DNA of 64,000 nucleotides from FEB-25 sp963822175 (lineage in GTDB: Bacteria > Chloroflexota > Anaerolineae > Anaerolineales > UBA4823): the NCBI GenBank assembly GCA_963822175.1, contig CAWGGJ010000010.1, forward strand, positions 186,001-250,000, in the 5' to 3' direction. The notes below the pieces were generated by a model. That model made no database searches and was not told the DNA's origin. It saw only the letters and a list, made by a program, of their open reading frames with translations. Of this stretch, positions 36,682 through 45,901 are shown in pieces. Numbering within the stretch: position 1 is the stretch's first letter; each line of letters starts with the position of its first letter. The translations under genes and the position numbers were made by a program.

Positions 36682-37752
36682 CTAGCTATGTCTACCGTCA
36701 CTAGATCGCTCTAAGCTGGTCAATAGGGTGTGTAGATGATCATAATCCTCGAGTACAGCTCCAGCACCCCTTGCAACACAGCTCATCGGGTCCTCTGCAA
36801 CCCAGACACGGATTTTCAATTCATCACTTAATCTTCGATCCAATCCCTGTAATAATCCTCCACCTCCAGAAAGACAAACTCCCACATCCATAAGGTCGGC
36901 GATAATCTCTGGGGGTGTTTCATCAAGTGCATCCTTCACGGTATCCACAATCGTGTTTACAGAAACTGATATTGCTTCCCGAATTTCAACCGAAGAAACT
37001 TCAACACTTTCGGGCAATCCAGTAACTAAATTCCTGCCCCTCAGAACAATTGTTTTTTCTTCTGGTAGATGAGAAGCTGACCCAATTGCTATTTTTGCCT
37101 GCTCAGCTATGCGCTCACCAATGAGTAAATTATATTTATTTCGCATATATTGAACGATATCTTGGTCCATTTCATCTCCAGCGACACGCAAGGAACGCGA
37201 GATGACAATACCACCCATTGAGATGACCGCTACTTCAGATGTTCCTCCTCCAATATCAACGATCATGCTTCCGCGTATTTCACTTACTGGCAAACCAGCA
37301 CCCAAGGCAGCAGCCATAGGCTCTTCAATTAATCCTGCCTCTCGAGCTCCAGCCGACATGGCAGCATCATAAACAGCCCTTTTCTCGACCTCCGTTGCGC
37401 CTGATGGAATGCCCACAACCACACGCGGCCTTGGTACAGGAACAATACTTTGACGGTGGGCCTTCTCAATAAAATATTCCAACATCGCCTGGGTGATCTC
37501 AAATTCGGAGATTACTCCATCCCTCAGAGGACGTATAGCAATCACATTGGGAGGAGTCCTCCCCATCATTTCTTTTGCTTCAGCACCAATTGCCAGGGGA
37601 ATCCGGGTCTTTTTATCAATTGCTACCCAGGATGGTTCATTGATAACAATGCCCTTACCGCGTACATTAACCAGTGTATTCGCTGTACCCAGATCAATGC
37701 CGATATCTAATGAAAAGAATCCTAAGAGCCAATTAAGGGGATTAAACGCCAA
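36682..37752 (-). CDS. mreB: Rod shape-determining protein MreB
   Basis: 356-residue bacterial actin homologue. Phosphate 1 motif DIGIDLGTANTLV, phosphate 2 VDIGGGTSEVAVIS and adenosine motif GGGGLLQGLDRRL are intact. An N-terminal amphipathic stretch (MAFNPLNWLLGFF) can bind the membrane. It is the first gene of the elongation cluster; a TATAAT box lies about 60 bases upstream on the minus strand, without a clear -35. A rod or filamentous cell shape is implied. Confidence 0.95.
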   Translation of the reverse strand: MAFNPLNWLLGFFSLDIGIDLGTANTLVNVRGKGIVINEPSWVAIDKKTRIPLAIGAEAKEMMGRTPPNVIAIRPLRDGVISEFEITQAMLEYFIEKAHRQSIVPVPRPRVVVGIPSGATEVEKRAVYDAAMSAGAREAGLIEEPMAAALGAGLPVSEIRGSMIVDIGGGTSEVAVISMGGIVISRSLRVAGDEMDQDIVQYMRNKYNLLIGERIAEQAKIAIGSASHLPEEKTIVLRGRNLVTGLPESVEVSSVEIREAISVSVNTIVDTVKDALDETPPEIIADLMDVGVCLSGGGGLLQGLDRRLSDELKIRVWVAEDPMSCVARGAGAVLEDYDHLHTLLTSLERSSDGRHS

Positions 37753-37820
37753 TTTATGCTCCTGGTAAATCCGGCCTAGGGGCGTATGGCATGATTCCGA
37801 CCATTGAAAACATTATACCA

Positions 37821-38933
37821 TTACGCATCGAGATAATATGTGTGGTAAGAATTAGCACATGGATTACCCCAGGCAATATGAATTGCTCGAGCAGTAAGGT
37901 CGATAACCATTGAATTTATCGTCTTTTCTCGATCCAGTGGATCCATATCTTCCTCAGCATGATTACAAATCGAGTTGGGAAAATTGATATGATCACGCTG
38001 GATTGCCTGGATGGTTTTAATTGTGTGTTTCTCCGTATCCCTCAATAATCGATTTGCCCTGAAATAGCGTACACGCGTCGCAATGAGTTCATCAGGTTCG
38101 TATTCAACAGCCTGCATATTGGCGTCTAAATAATGGTTAGTGTGGACCATGTATCCATCATCAGCGTAAATGATCGCAAACCTTCTTGCCGATACTTCCA
38201 CACTATAAATTTCTCCACTCTCATGGGCAATAAGGTGGTTATATCCAGCTGCCCTGCGTGGAATGAGGGTCTGTCTAATCGCTTCGCCAGGAGTTTTCTC
38301 CGCTAAAATTGCACGAGAAACAAAGAGACGTGGAATCCCGATACGGCTATCGTTTGGATAAACTGAATCACAACATTGGGCAATACCATAAGCATTTAAA
38401 CCAATATTGGGCAACAACGCTCCGTAAGTCATGGCTAAAAATGGGGGCTCATCATCAGGTTCTGCATGAATGATGAACACATCTGGCTCATCATCTGGGA
38501 TCCAGTCCTCATTATGCGCAACAAGCACATGACCATCAGCAGTGTGACATTCATTAACCGCAAAACTTGTGCACTTTGAAAGATGCAGTGCATCGATCGT
38601 AACTGCCTCAAGCGCGTTCACCACCTCTACATCATCAAAATCGACATTAGCCCCTTCAGATACACCAATCATTTCCTCAACATATTGAGGGAATCGTTCT
38701 TGGGCAAATGGCAGGTATTTTCGCCCTTGCATCCTTGCTCCAGCCCAATCAAGTTCTAGGGTATCGTAGGTTGAATTTATTAATTCCTGTGTATTATGCA
38801 AGTGATGCTGAATTTGCTCACGATATGTCTCACCAATTTGCTGACCAATTTCTCGATGTGTACCCTTTACCTTGATAAAAGATAGAGGATTTGGGTGGAT
38901 AAATTTATCTGCGATTGTAATCTCTAAATTCAT
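37821..38933 (-). CDS. C45-family Ntn hydrolase (acyl-CoA:6-APA acyltransferase-like)
   Basis: 370-residue protein of the peptidase C45/acyl-coenzyme A:6-aminopenicillanic acid acyltransferase family. Members are made as proenzymes and cleave themselves before a conserved cysteine, which becomes the N-terminal nucleophile; Cys121 in LSKCTSFAV is the expected site, followed by GHVLVAHNEDW, the conserved Asn/Asp segment. The N-terminal 120 residues are helical and end at the cleavage point. Related enzymes hydrolyse amides such as N-acyl amino acids or act on dipeptides. Alone on its transcript; the substrate is unknown. Confidence 0.85.
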   Translation of the reverse strand: MNLEITIADKFIHPNPLSFIKVKGTHREIGQQIGETYREQIQHHLHNTQELINSTYDTLELDWAGARMQGRKYLPFAQERFPQYVEEMIGVSEGANVDFDDVEVVNALEAVTIDALHLSKCTSFAVNECHTADGHVLVAHNEDWIPDDEPDVFIIHAEPDDEPPFLAMTYGALLPNIGLNAYGIAQCCDSVYPNDSRIGIPRLFVSRAILAEKTPGEAIRQTLIPRRAAGYNHLIAHESGEIYSVEVSARRFAIIYADDGYMVHTNHYLDANMQAVEYEPDELIATRVRYFRANRLLRDTEKHTIKTIQAIQRDHINFPNSICNHAEEDMDPLDREKTINSMVIDLTARAIHIAWGNPCANSYHTYYLDA

Positions 38934-39280
38934 AATTTACTTCTGGTTTTTGTAATATATCATTTTGCGAGTAAATACATTCCACACTCATTCAATAATG
39001 TTCATAAGATAATTTAATGATTAGATAAATCCAAAAACGTAAACTGATCTATTTAATGACCACTAGCGCAATGAGATGAATGTGAAAAGTATAGCATATA
39101 ATCATGCAAATTTAGCCCTCGATAAACCTTATGAAATCGTTTAAAGTCGAAAAAAGTGGAAAATCATCGGAGATATTGGAATAATAATCTTAGAAATAAT
39201 TCAAAGAGTAAGAATATTAAATACTTCTGGATATATCAGAATTATCCCAGGTATATTTCCGATCGATGGTTTCTTTGAAT
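38934..39280. other. Gene-free AT-rich gap
   Basis: About 350 bases between the C45-type gene and ruvA. It must hold the promoter of the C45-type gene on the minus strand, with TATACT-like hexamers near 39090, but no -35 match at good spacing. No RNA gene, repeat or conserved ORF is seen. Confidence 0.5.
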
Positions 39281-39862
39281 TTAGGGGGTAGAGAAAAACT
39301 GCAAGGCGATGCGCAATCGGGTTTCGGTATCCTGTGGTGTATCCCGCGGGATATATTGTAAAGCAGCTTGTGCTTCAACCAGCGAATACCCTAACGAAGT
39401 AAGGCCAGCCAACACTTCTGTATCCACATCACTGATCAATGATAGTGAAGCTAAACCTTCTCCTGGAGGAAGTCTATCTTGCAAATGAAGCACGATCTTT
39501 TGAGCTGTCTTTTTACCAATTCCAGGAACTCGGCCGAACACATCTGGTTGGTCATTGAAAACAGCTCTGCGGATGGCATCAGGGGTTAGGGTCGATAGAA
39601 TACTTAATGCCAGCCGTGGACCTATCCCATTAACAGATAATAAAAGATCAAAAACTTCCCGCCCTTCTTTCGTATCAAATCCGCATAAAAGCCAGGCATC
39701 TTCACGAACGATCATACTTGTGTATAAATATACCGCCTCACTTGGTTGAACCTTGTCTTTAAGTAATGTGGGTACCATGACGTGAAATCCAATCCCATTC
39801 ACATCGACAATAATGCCATCAGTCTCGATCGAGATTACACTTCCATGTAGGATGGATATCAT
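39281..39862 (-). CDS. ruvA: Holliday junction branch migration protein RuvA
   Basis: 193-residue RuvA, which binds four-way junctions and recruits RuvB. The N-terminal OB domain starts MISILHGSVISIE; two helix-hairpin-helix motifs follow, the second being PGIGKKTAQKIVLHL; the C-terminal domain III that touches RuvB is present after an Asp/Leu linker. The start at 39862 has GGGAG five bases upstream; longer frames to 39985 would run through the neighbouring methyltransferase gene. ruvB is not in the window; ruvC is one gene upstream. Confidence 0.93.
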   Translation of the reverse strand: MISILHGSVISIETDGIIVDVNGIGFHVMVPTLLKDKVQPSEAVYLYTSMIVREDAWLLCGFDTKEGREVFDLLLSVNGIGPRLALSILSTLTPDAIRRAVFNDQPDVFGRVPGIGKKTAQKIVLHLQDRLPPGEGLASLSLISDVDTEVLAGLTSLGYSLVEAQAALQYIPRDTPQDTETRLRIALQFFSTP

Positions 39863-39890
39863 TTTGTCTCCCAGATATTTAATATAATAA

Positions 39891-40784
39891 TTATAACGAA
39901 GACCAACGGGAATAGATCGCCATGGATAGATACCTGCCAGCACTTTTCTCTGGAATAATGAGCTCGCCTGATGATAATACGCCATTATGATTGTTCATCA
40001 TTTCTTGTATTGCGAAATGCAATGAAAGCGCAGAAGCACGAATTGCATATGCGGTGATAACAAGAAATATCGGTTTTGCAGACATTATGGGTTTTACTTC
40101 CTGGAGCAAATAGGGTAGCATTTCGAAAAATTCCCAGACTTCTCCCTTGGGACCTCGGCCAAACTTGGGTGGATCCAGAATTACACCATCATATTGGATC
40201 CCTCGCCTCAGCTCACGTTTGACAAATTTTATCGCATCATCGATTATCCATCGAATTGGTTTATCACTCAACCCTGATAATTGTTGATTTTCCCTGGCAT
40301 ATTGAATGGATTTCTTGGATGCATCGATATGAGTAACATGAGCACCAGCTTCTGCTGCAGCCAGAGATGCCATACCTGTATACCCAAACAAATTCAACAC
40401 CTTGATTGTTCGATTAGTGGAAACTATTCTATCCTTGATCCAATCCCAGTGCGTTGCTTGCTCAGGAAAAACCCCTAAGTGCCTTGAATTACTTGTCCGT
40501 GCCAGAAATGACAGAGTCTTATAATGCATTTTCCACTGTGGTTCGATCGATCGATTACAATTCCACTTACCACCACTTTCATCGTTCGTGGGAGTAAATA
40601 AAGCATCAGCATTATCCCAATCCCGTTTTGATAAAGCCGGTTTCCAAATAGCCTGGTGTTCTGGTCGCACAAACTTATATGCGCCAAAGCGTTCCAACTT
40701 AAGACCTTCTCCGCTATCCAATAATTCATAATCGCGCCACTGAGTTGAAATGAGTAGCTCAATTGAAGGTGCTTTTCCTACCAA
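39891..40784 (-). CDS. RlmI/RlmK-type SAM-dependent methyltransferase
   Basis: 297-residue class I methyltransferase. SAM motif I is LNLFGYTGMASLAA, with the acidic residue in THIDASKK, and the catalytic/substrate motif is ILDPPKFGRG, as in the 23S rRNA m5C/m7G enzymes RlmI and RlmK/L. No PUA domain is present. An N-terminal part with YELLDSGEGLKLERFG resembles the leading region of this family. It overlaps ruvC by seven bases and precedes ruvA, so it is part of the ruv unit. The modified nucleotide cannot be fixed. Confidence 0.82.
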   Translation of the reverse strand: MVGKAPSIELLISTQWRDYELLDSGEGLKLERFGAYKFVRPEHQAIWKPALSKRDWDNADALFTPTNDESGGKWNCNRSIEPQWKMHYKTLSFLARTSNSRHLGVFPEQATHWDWIKDRIVSTNRTIKVLNLFGYTGMASLAAAEAGAHVTHIDASKKSIQYARENQQLSGLSDKPIRWIIDDAIKFVKRELRRGIQYDGVILDPPKFGRGPKGEVWEFFEMLPYLLQEVKPIMSAKPIFLVITAYAIRASALSLHFAIQEMMNNHNGVLSSGELIIPEKSAGRYLSMAIYSRWSSL

Positions 40785-41299
40785 TTTCTGCCTCCGCTAT
40801 CATTATTATCAACAGTTAAATTGTGCATTTTTACACTGTGGATATGGCAGATTGCCACTGCCAGAGCATCCGCAGCATCATCTGGGTGTGGGATCATATC
40901 CAATCCCAAGATGGTCTTAACCATTTGCTGTACCTGATTCTTATCAGCTGCTCCGTACCCTGCAACTGCCTGCTTCACTTCTAAAGGGGTATATTCACCA
41001 ATTTGGAGATTTGATTCAGCCAATGCCAACAAGATCACCCCTCTCGCCTGTCCAACAGTTAATGCTGTCCTGACATTTCGCTCAAAAAATAACTTCTCCA
41101 CCGCACCCATATCTGGACGGTGGAGAAGCATAAGCTCTTTAATTCGTTTGTATAACAGTACCAATCGCTCCGCCTGGGAGATATTGGATTTAGTTAGGAT
41201 CACACCATAGGCCAGGACATTAAGACTGCCATCGGATTCCTCTCTAATCACACCAAAACCAGTCGTCGCAGTCCCAGGATCGATACCTAAGGTGATCAT
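40778..41299 (-). CDS. ruvC: Holliday junction resolvase RuvC
   Basis: 173-residue endonuclease that cuts Holliday junctions. The catalytic acidic residues are in GIDPGTATTGFG (Asp7), the middle VEKLFFERN (Glu) and the C-terminal HPDDAADALAVA. Length matches the family. It lies 14 bases after yebC, the common yebC-ruvC-ruvA order of many bacteria, here with a methyltransferase inserted before ruvA. Confidence 0.95.
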   Translation of the reverse strand: MITLGIDPGTATTGFGVIREESDGSLNVLAYGVILTKSNISQAERLVLLYKRIKELMLLHRPDMGAVEKLFFERNVRTALTVGQARGVILLALAESNLQIGEYTPLEVKQAVAGYGAADKNQVQQMVKTILGLDMIPHPDDAADALAVAICHIHSVKMHNLTVDNNDSGGRNW

Positions 41300-41313
41300 C
41301 CTTATCTAAATGT

Positions 41314-42069
41314 TTATTCTCCTTCCAACTTAGCCATTGCTTCGTCGGTAATCGTCAAGTTGGAAAACACTTCCTGGACATCATCAAGTTCTTCGAGAAA
41401 TTCTATTGTGCGCATAACCTGAATAGTGGCATCTGGCTCTAATTCAATTTCATTCTTAGGCAGCATGCGTAAACCCGCATCTTCCGGGTGAATTTTTGCG
41501 CTGGAGAGTGCATCAGAGATCGACTTATAAGAATCCACCGGTCCGATGATCTCAATTGTACTTTCATCGAAAATCACATCATCAGCCCCAGCTTCCACTG
41601 CCAGCTCAAATACTTTATTTTGGTCCTGGCCTTCTGCTGGGAACGAAAAATATGCCGCACGGTTGAATTGCCATCCAACTGCACCGGCTTCTGCCATGCT
41701 ACCCCCATTACGGGTTAATGCATGCCGGATTTCTGCCACTGCTCGATTACGGTTGTCTGTGACAACTTCTATCATTAACGCAATTCCATGATTGGCATAG
41801 CCTTCGTAAAAAACCTGTTCAAGCTCGCCACCTTCCTTGCTTTCACCGGTACCACGTTTAATTGCCCGCTCAATATTATCTTTGGGCATATTTTGTGCTC
41901 GTGCGCGATCTATTGCCAGCTCCAGGCTGACATTTGTGGAGGGATCTCCCCCACCTACTCTTGCTGCCAGTGCGATTTCCCGCGCAAGGCGTGTAAATAT
42001 TTGACCACGTTTGGCATCAGCGGCACCTTTTTTGCGCCGAATTGTAGCCCAATGTGAATGACCAGACAT
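41314..42069 (-). CDS. yebC: YebC/PmpR-family protein
   Basis: 251-residue YebC family protein, starting MSGHSHWATIRRKKGAADAK, the universal N-terminus. Family members act on translation of proline-rich stretches or as DNA-binding regulators. It heads the ruvC-ruvA unit. Three-domain architecture and length are normal. Confidence 0.95.
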   Translation of the reverse strand: MSGHSHWATIRRKKGAADAKRGQIFTRLAREIALAARVGGGDPSTNVSLELAIDRARAQNMPKDNIERAIKRGTGESKEGGELEQVFYEGYANHGIALMIEVVTDNRNRAVAEIRHALTRNGGSMAEAGAVGWQFNRAAYFSFPAEGQDQNKVFELAVEAGADDVIFDESTIEIIGPVDSYKSISDALSSAKIHPEDAGLRMLPKNEIELEPDATIQVMRTIEFLEELDDVQEVFSNLTITDEAMAKLEGE

Positions 42070-42141
42070 ATATTTACTCCTACAAAATTACCGATGGATG
42101 ATTAAACGATTTCCAGCTTAAGCGTGCAAATTATACCATGG

Positions 42142-43227
42142 CTACTCACCACCACGGATATATGCCTCAGTCATCTCATGGGCGATCTCATCTTTGAATT
42201 GCTTAGGGGGAGTCTTCATAAAATACGAAGAGGGTCCGATCAATGGCCCAGAGATAGATTTGTCCAATGCTAATTTGACACATCGAACTGCATCAATAAC
42301 TACACCCGCTGAATTGGGAGAATCCCAAACTTCAAGCTTGGCTTCCAGGTTAAGGGGAACATTCCCGAACGTCGTTCCTTCCATCCGGATATAGCACCAT
42401 TTTCGGTCGGTTAACCAAGGCACGTAGTCACTAGGTCCAACATGGATATCTGATTCAGGAAGTGTATAAGGTAACATACTTGTAACCGCACCGGTTTTGG
42501 ATATCTTTTTGGATTCCAGTCGTTCACGCTCAAGCATGTTCATGAAATCGGTATTGCCTCCGAAGTTTAACTGGTATGTCCGGTCAACCTTAACCCCTCG
42601 GTCTACGAACAAGCTTGTCAACACACGGTGTAAAATGGTCGCCCCAACCTGACTTTTAATATCATCACCGATAATGGGTAAATTATGCTCGTTAAATCTC
42701 TTGGCCCAGTATTCAGAGCTGGCAATAAAAACAGGGATCGCATTCACAAATCCACATCCTGCTTCCAACACCTGCTCAACATACCATTTCGTTGCCATCT
42801 CAGATCCAACGGGCAGGTAATTAATCACCACATCGGTTTTAGTTTCTTTTAGAATACCAACAATATCCGCTGTAGGTCCAGGTGCCTTTTTTAGTATTTG
42901 AGAAAGGTATTTCCCAAGGCCATCATGGGTCATTCCTCTTGACACAGGCACATTTAAATTTGGGACATCCACAAATTTATAAGTATTGTTCGGGTAAGCA
43001 AAAATGGCTTCGGATAGATCCTTCCCAACTTTTGTGTCCACCACGTCAAAAGCTGCGGTGAATTCAATATCACGAACGTGATAGCCGTTTAAATTAACAT
43101 GCATGATCCCTGGGATTTTATCGTCGTCTTTTGCTTTTCGATAAAAATGTACCCCCTGGACCAGCGATGATGCACAATTGCCCACACCAATAATTGCAAC
43201 CCTGACTTTTTTATCATTATCGCTCAC
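42142..43227 (-). CDS. ino1: Inositol-3-phosphate synthase (actinobacterial/archaeal type)
   Basis: 361-residue NAD-dependent enzyme converting glucose-6-phosphate to inositol-3-phosphate. The NAD site is VAIIGVGNCASSLVQG; INPVG-like sections and the catalytic lysine region appear as GDDIKSQVGATI and LNFGGNTDFMNM. The length is that of the short prokaryotic form rather than the 500-residue eukaryotic one. It suggests inositol phospholipids or inositol-based solutes or thiols. AGGTAGT upstream serves as ribosome binding site. It has its own transcript. Confidence 0.92.
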   Translation of the reverse strand: MSDNDKKVRVAIIGVGNCASSLVQGVHFYRKAKDDDKIPGIMHVNLNGYHVRDIEFTAAFDVVDTKVGKDLSEAIFAYPNNTYKFVDVPNLNVPVSRGMTHDGLGKYLSQILKKAPGPTADIVGILKETKTDVVINYLPVGSEMATKWYVEQVLEAGCGFVNAIPVFIASSEYWAKRFNEHNLPIIGDDIKSQVGATILHRVLTSLFVDRGVKVDRTYQLNFGGNTDFMNMLERERLESKKISKTGAVTSMLPYTLPESDIHVGPSDYVPWLTDRKWCYIRMEGTTFGNVPLNLEAKLEVWDSPNSAGVVIDAVRCVKLALDKSISGPLIGPSSYFMKTPPKQFKDEIAHEMTEAYIRGGE

Positions 43228-43361
43228 TGACTACCTCCATGTTATTAATTAATCCGTCAATAAAAATTGGCTGCTAGATGATATCACCTAATTAAGAAAT
43301 TTGTCTATCCCAATTTCAATACATAATAAATATATGTCTAGGCAGTAATATATAGCTTTCC

Positions 43362-43390
43362 TTGCCAAAGCAGATTGGCTCGATTATAAT
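43362..43390 (+). promoter_or_regulatory. Promoter of tRNA-Pro
   Basis: TTGCCA (43362-43367) and TATAAT (43385-43390) are 17 bases apart, with the mature tRNA beginning 10 bases later. Confidence 0.75.
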
Positions 43391-43400
43391 CCCACACGTT

Positions 43401-43475
43401 CGGGGCGTAGCGCAGTCCGGCTAGCGCGCACGGTTCGGGTCCGTGAGGTCCCGAGTTCAAATCTCGGCGCCCCGA
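43401..43475 (+). tRNA. tRNA-Pro (anticodon CGG), CCA not encoded
   Basis: Cloverleaf with acceptor stem CGGGGCG/CGCCCCG and discriminator A. The anticodon stem CACGG/CCGTG encloses TTCGGGT, giving anticodon CGG; the T arm reads CCGAGTTCAAATCTCGG. A partial copy of its 3' part occurs at 45814-45893, marking it as an integration target. Confidence 0.95.
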
Positions 43476-43491
43476 CTTAATCTACTCCAGT

Positions 43492-43528
43492 ACACATAAA
43501 ATCCTTCAAAGGGATTCTTTGTGTTTTA
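43492..43528 (+). terminator. Hairpin downstream of tRNA-Pro
   Basis: ACACA pairs with TGTGT and, inside, AATCC pairs with GGATT, followed by TTTTATAGCTTTATT. It lies 16 bases after the tRNA. Confidence 0.6.
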
Positions 43529-43573
43529 TAGCTTTATTAATAAAATCCCCTCCATTATCTACAGTACGCACGG

Positions 43574-43710
43574 TTAGTTTGCAACCTCCAAATCATAAAT
43601 CGACGTAACATGTAAGTTGGCTTGGCCCATCAGTTTGTGCAAACTGTACACATCCACCCCAGTGCATCATATTATTATCGCAAACGTGCGGCTCAAATAG
43701 AGGCGGGTTG
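43574..43710 (-). pseudogene. Tyrosine recombinase C-terminal relic 1
   Basis: On the minus strand one frame reads SRTFAIII, a stop, then CTGVDVYSLHKLMGQANLH and ends with TAA at 43574-43576. This matches the C-terminal catalytic region of phage-type integrases (arginine of the R-H-x-F box, then the GVDV-SL-KLMGH segment). The in-frame TGA and altered box show it is inactive. It points towards, and ends close to, tRNA-Pro, as expected for an integrase beside its attachment site. Confidence 0.65.
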
Positions 43711-44088
43711 GGGTAAAATACTGCGCAAAAACATGTAAGGCAAGTAGCACGGGAGCCTACCATCCACTCCCCTGGTGCCCAGGCGGTGCCCTATAGGGTC
43801 ACCGACACGTGGGGAAGATATTCAATTGTTGACACCCCCTGTTCACTTCTGGTTTTCTTACCCCCTCGATATAACCAGTTTTCAAACGAGTAGAGGAAAA
43901 TAGTTGAAAACCATTTCACGTGAATAGACTCAAATGCGAGAGGTACAGCAGTGCAACTGTGCGATTTATTGGTAATAATCGAAACCGTCGTAGATGTGCA
44001 GACAAAACGCAGGTTATTATTCAATTTTAGGTATAAAATAAACTGAGTTTGTAATTTTGTAGTTTGTAGAATAAAAGGTTAGGCGTCT

Positions 44089-44505
44089 GTGACCACGAAA
44101 ACTTCAATAATCCTCCGAGGCATTTCAGAGAATTTCATAGAACTCTCTGACATAATAAAGTTTACGGATGGCCATGGTTATGAGTCACGTCTCAGCATTC
44201 ATTCAGGGGAGTTTTCATGTTCAAACCATCCATTTTATTTCAACGATTTGCAATCCTTCACTGAAAATATCAAACAGGCATATGACAAAATTGAGGGCAT
44301 AGCACAATTGGGAAATGTTTACGAACAAGATTTCATCGAGATTTATATGAAAAGAAATGGTGTTGTAGAAGTCAATGGTTTTGTTTACGATTATAAGCAA
44401 CCAGGTCAAGAAATGCGCTTTGCCTTCAACTCCGACCAGACATTTCTCCCAGAACTAATAAGGGCTTTGAAACAAGTAAGTATAGATTTAGAGGATAGTG
44501 CATAA
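44089..44505 (+). CDS. Small protein resembling WapI-type immunity proteins
   Basis: 138-residue soluble protein with a GTG start; no close ribosome binding site is seen. The layout, a beta-rich N-terminal half, then a central EGIAQLGN helix region and an end reading FNSDQTFLPELIRALKQ, recalls the WapI/contact-toxin immunity family and related DUFs. That similarity is from memory of the family pattern and is moderate at best. It lies within the tRNA-Pro element, with no toxin gene next to it, so it could be an orphan immunity gene carried as cargo. Confidence 0.5.
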   Translation: MTTKTSIILRGISENFIELSDIIKFTDGHGYESRLSIHSGEFSCSNHPFYFNDLQSFTENIKQAYDKIEGIAQLGNVYEQDFIEIYMKRNGVVEVNGFVYDYKQPGQEMRFAFNSDQTFLPELIRALKQVSIDLEDSA

Positions 44506-44512
44506 TACGCAT

Positions 44513-44531
44513 AATACCGAGTTTCGGTATT
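44513..44531 (+). repeat. Short hairpin after the immunity-like gene
   Basis: AATACCGA and TCGGTATT form 8-bp arms around GTT, eight bases after the stop. There is no T-run downstream, so it may stabilise the transcript rather than end it. Confidence 0.5.
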
Positions 44532-44664
44532 GGGAGTGCAAAAGTTGAGACCAGGATATTTTCAAGATAATCCATGTTGTAGTGGCACGATAAAGTAAGC
44601 GTCCGTAGAACCAATTATTGGGCTGCCAATGTATCGAAAGCAACAATTGAAAGGCAATCAGAAA

Positions 44665-45165
44665 ATGTCACAAGACGTTCGTCATAAACTTGAAACAAGT
44701 TATCTCTTCGATAACGGTATTATTGAACATCATTTCACGCCATATCTGCGTGATTATGACATCATTGTCGAGGTTCAAGCAAATACACCTAATGGACAGG
44801 GATACATTGAAGGGCGTTACTTATTTCGTTTTACCCATTGTGTACTAGCGAAAGTGACGACTGCTGTAAGTGATAGGGCGTGGCAAGTTTCATGGGGTGA
44901 TGTATATATTGATTACAAGGCATGGGAAGAGGCAGGTGAACCTGAGGGGTACGTATGGGGCGTTTGCTATTCAGATGTATATCCTGGACTAACATATATT
45001 GAACAATCGCCATTAGCTGAAGAATGGTCTATGCGTTTGGGTCATACAATGCATGAGATATTCATTGAGACTAACGGACACAACATCCGACTCGTCTTTC
45101 ACGATGTTATCATAAGGAAAATTGCTCAGGGTAATCCAGAAACAAAGCAGCTAACAATGCTTTAG
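44665..45165 (+). CDS. Cargo protein of unknown function
   Basis: 166-residue protein I do not recognise (178 residues if the in-frame ATG at 44629 is used; neither start has a well-spaced ribosome binding site). It is soluble, acidic and rich in aromatic residues, with beta-type segments such as YIEGRYLFRFTHCVLAKVTT and an end FHDVIIRKIAQ. No signal peptide, membrane span or known catalytic motif is visible. It follows the immunity-like gene in the same direction inside the element, so a similar self-protection role is conceivable but unsupported. Confidence 0.5.
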   Translation: MSQDVRHKLETSYLFDNGIIEHHFTPYLRDYDIIVEVQANTPNGQGYIEGRYLFRFTHCVLAKVTTAVSDRAWQVSWGDVYIDYKAWEEAGEPEGYVWGVCYSDVYPGLTYIEQSPLAEEWSMRLGHTMHEIFIETNGHNIRLVFHDVIIRKIAQGNPETKQLTML

Positions 45166-45357
45166 CCAATAGAACAACTGTTTAGAACAACATTCAGCGG
45201 ATAGTAGGGATACACTCGAAGAATAATAAGTGGCGCAATGCTCTCATGAAGTCAATCACCAAAGCCTCCTGGTCGATATTGCTTTACAGGTCATTTTGCA
45301 CATGAATAATGGCATGGCTATGACTTTATCATAATGGAGAAGAATGGATAGTTATGT

Positions 45358-45600
45358 TTATAGCCTATTATTATCCACAGGGCTTCCAATCCTGTGTGCC
45401 TGGGCTATATCCTCGGTCGTCTGAGCTAAGTATCGGCGCAACACCTGTAGGTCAGCGTGCCCCATTAGCTTTTACAGGCTGAATACATCTACTCCTGCAC
45501 GAAGCATATTCATGGTAAAGGCAAGACGGAAAGAATATAGGTGGTTATGACTTGAAAATAAACCAGAAGTGTGTTTTAGGGAAAATTTCGATATAATGGA
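45358..45600 (-). pseudogene. Tyrosine recombinase C-terminal relic 2
   Basis: The minus-strand frame reads GLFSSH, then AFTMNMLRAGVDVFSL, a stop codon, KLMGHADLQVLRRYLAQT, and ends in TAA at 45358-45360. This is a well-preserved integrase C-terminus with the catalytic tyrosine (RRYLAQT), interrupted by a single TAA where relatives have CAA (Gln), and with the HxxR box altered. The N-terminal and core-binding domains are not found upstream. It is clearly better preserved than relic 1 and belongs to the same subfamily. Confidence 0.7.
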
Positions 45601-45813
45601 TATAGCTATTGGTGGAAATTGCGTGAAGATAGATATGAATATGCAGTGATTGGTTGATTACTAGCAACAATTAGTTTTGGTATACTTGATTAGCTATGAT
45701 AAAATCTGCAGAACACACAGTTCGGAAGGTTGCAGATTAGCAGTAGTGTGCACGGTAGTTTGTATAAAGGTTCTGTGGGTACTCCAAAGGGGTGAAGTTT
45801 ATCTAATTACGGC

Positions 45814-45893
45814 CACGGTTCGGGTCCGTGCGAGCCCCGAGTTGTTTTCGAGGGGAGGGCTCTTCCCGAGTTCAAATCTCGGCGCCCCGACTT
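45814..45893 (+). repeat. Partial tRNA-Pro duplicate (att-like direct repeat)
   Basis: Two blocks match the intact tRNA exactly: the anticodon arm (45814-45830 = 43429-43445) and the T arm with acceptor 3' strand (45865-45893 = 43450-43478). Between them are 34 bases where the tRNA has 4. The 5' half of the tRNA is absent, so the copy cannot be a functional tRNA. Confidence 0.85.
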
Positions 45894-45901
45894 TTTTTAA
45901 T

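Larger units (their letters stand above)
43476..45893. mobile_element. Decayed element(s) integrated at tRNA-Pro
   Basis: The segment is bounded by tRNA-Pro and by a partial copy of the 3' part of that tRNA (17-base and 29-base identical blocks). Inside are two degenerate C-terminal ends of tyrosine recombinases, both on the minus strand, and two small cargo genes on the plus strand. Short copies of a GCACGGTTAGTTTG-like motif occur at 43568 and 45750, and a run beginning TTAATAAAATC occurs at 43534 and 45897. This is what remains when site-specific elements integrate in tandem at a tRNA 3' end and then decay. No intact integrase is left. Confidence 0.65.

Noticed and set aside
43791..44024. 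77-codon minus-strand open frame between tRNA-Pro and the immunity-like gene
   Set aside because: No recognisable motif or ribosome binding site; it lies in decayed element sequence and may be a relic at most.
44075..44612. Integron attC-like ends (GTTAGGCG near 44079 and GTAAGCG near 44595) flanking a cargo gene
   Set aside because: The second lacks the GTTRRRY core, no matching inverse core or imperfect palindrome of attC size is found, and no integron integrase is present.
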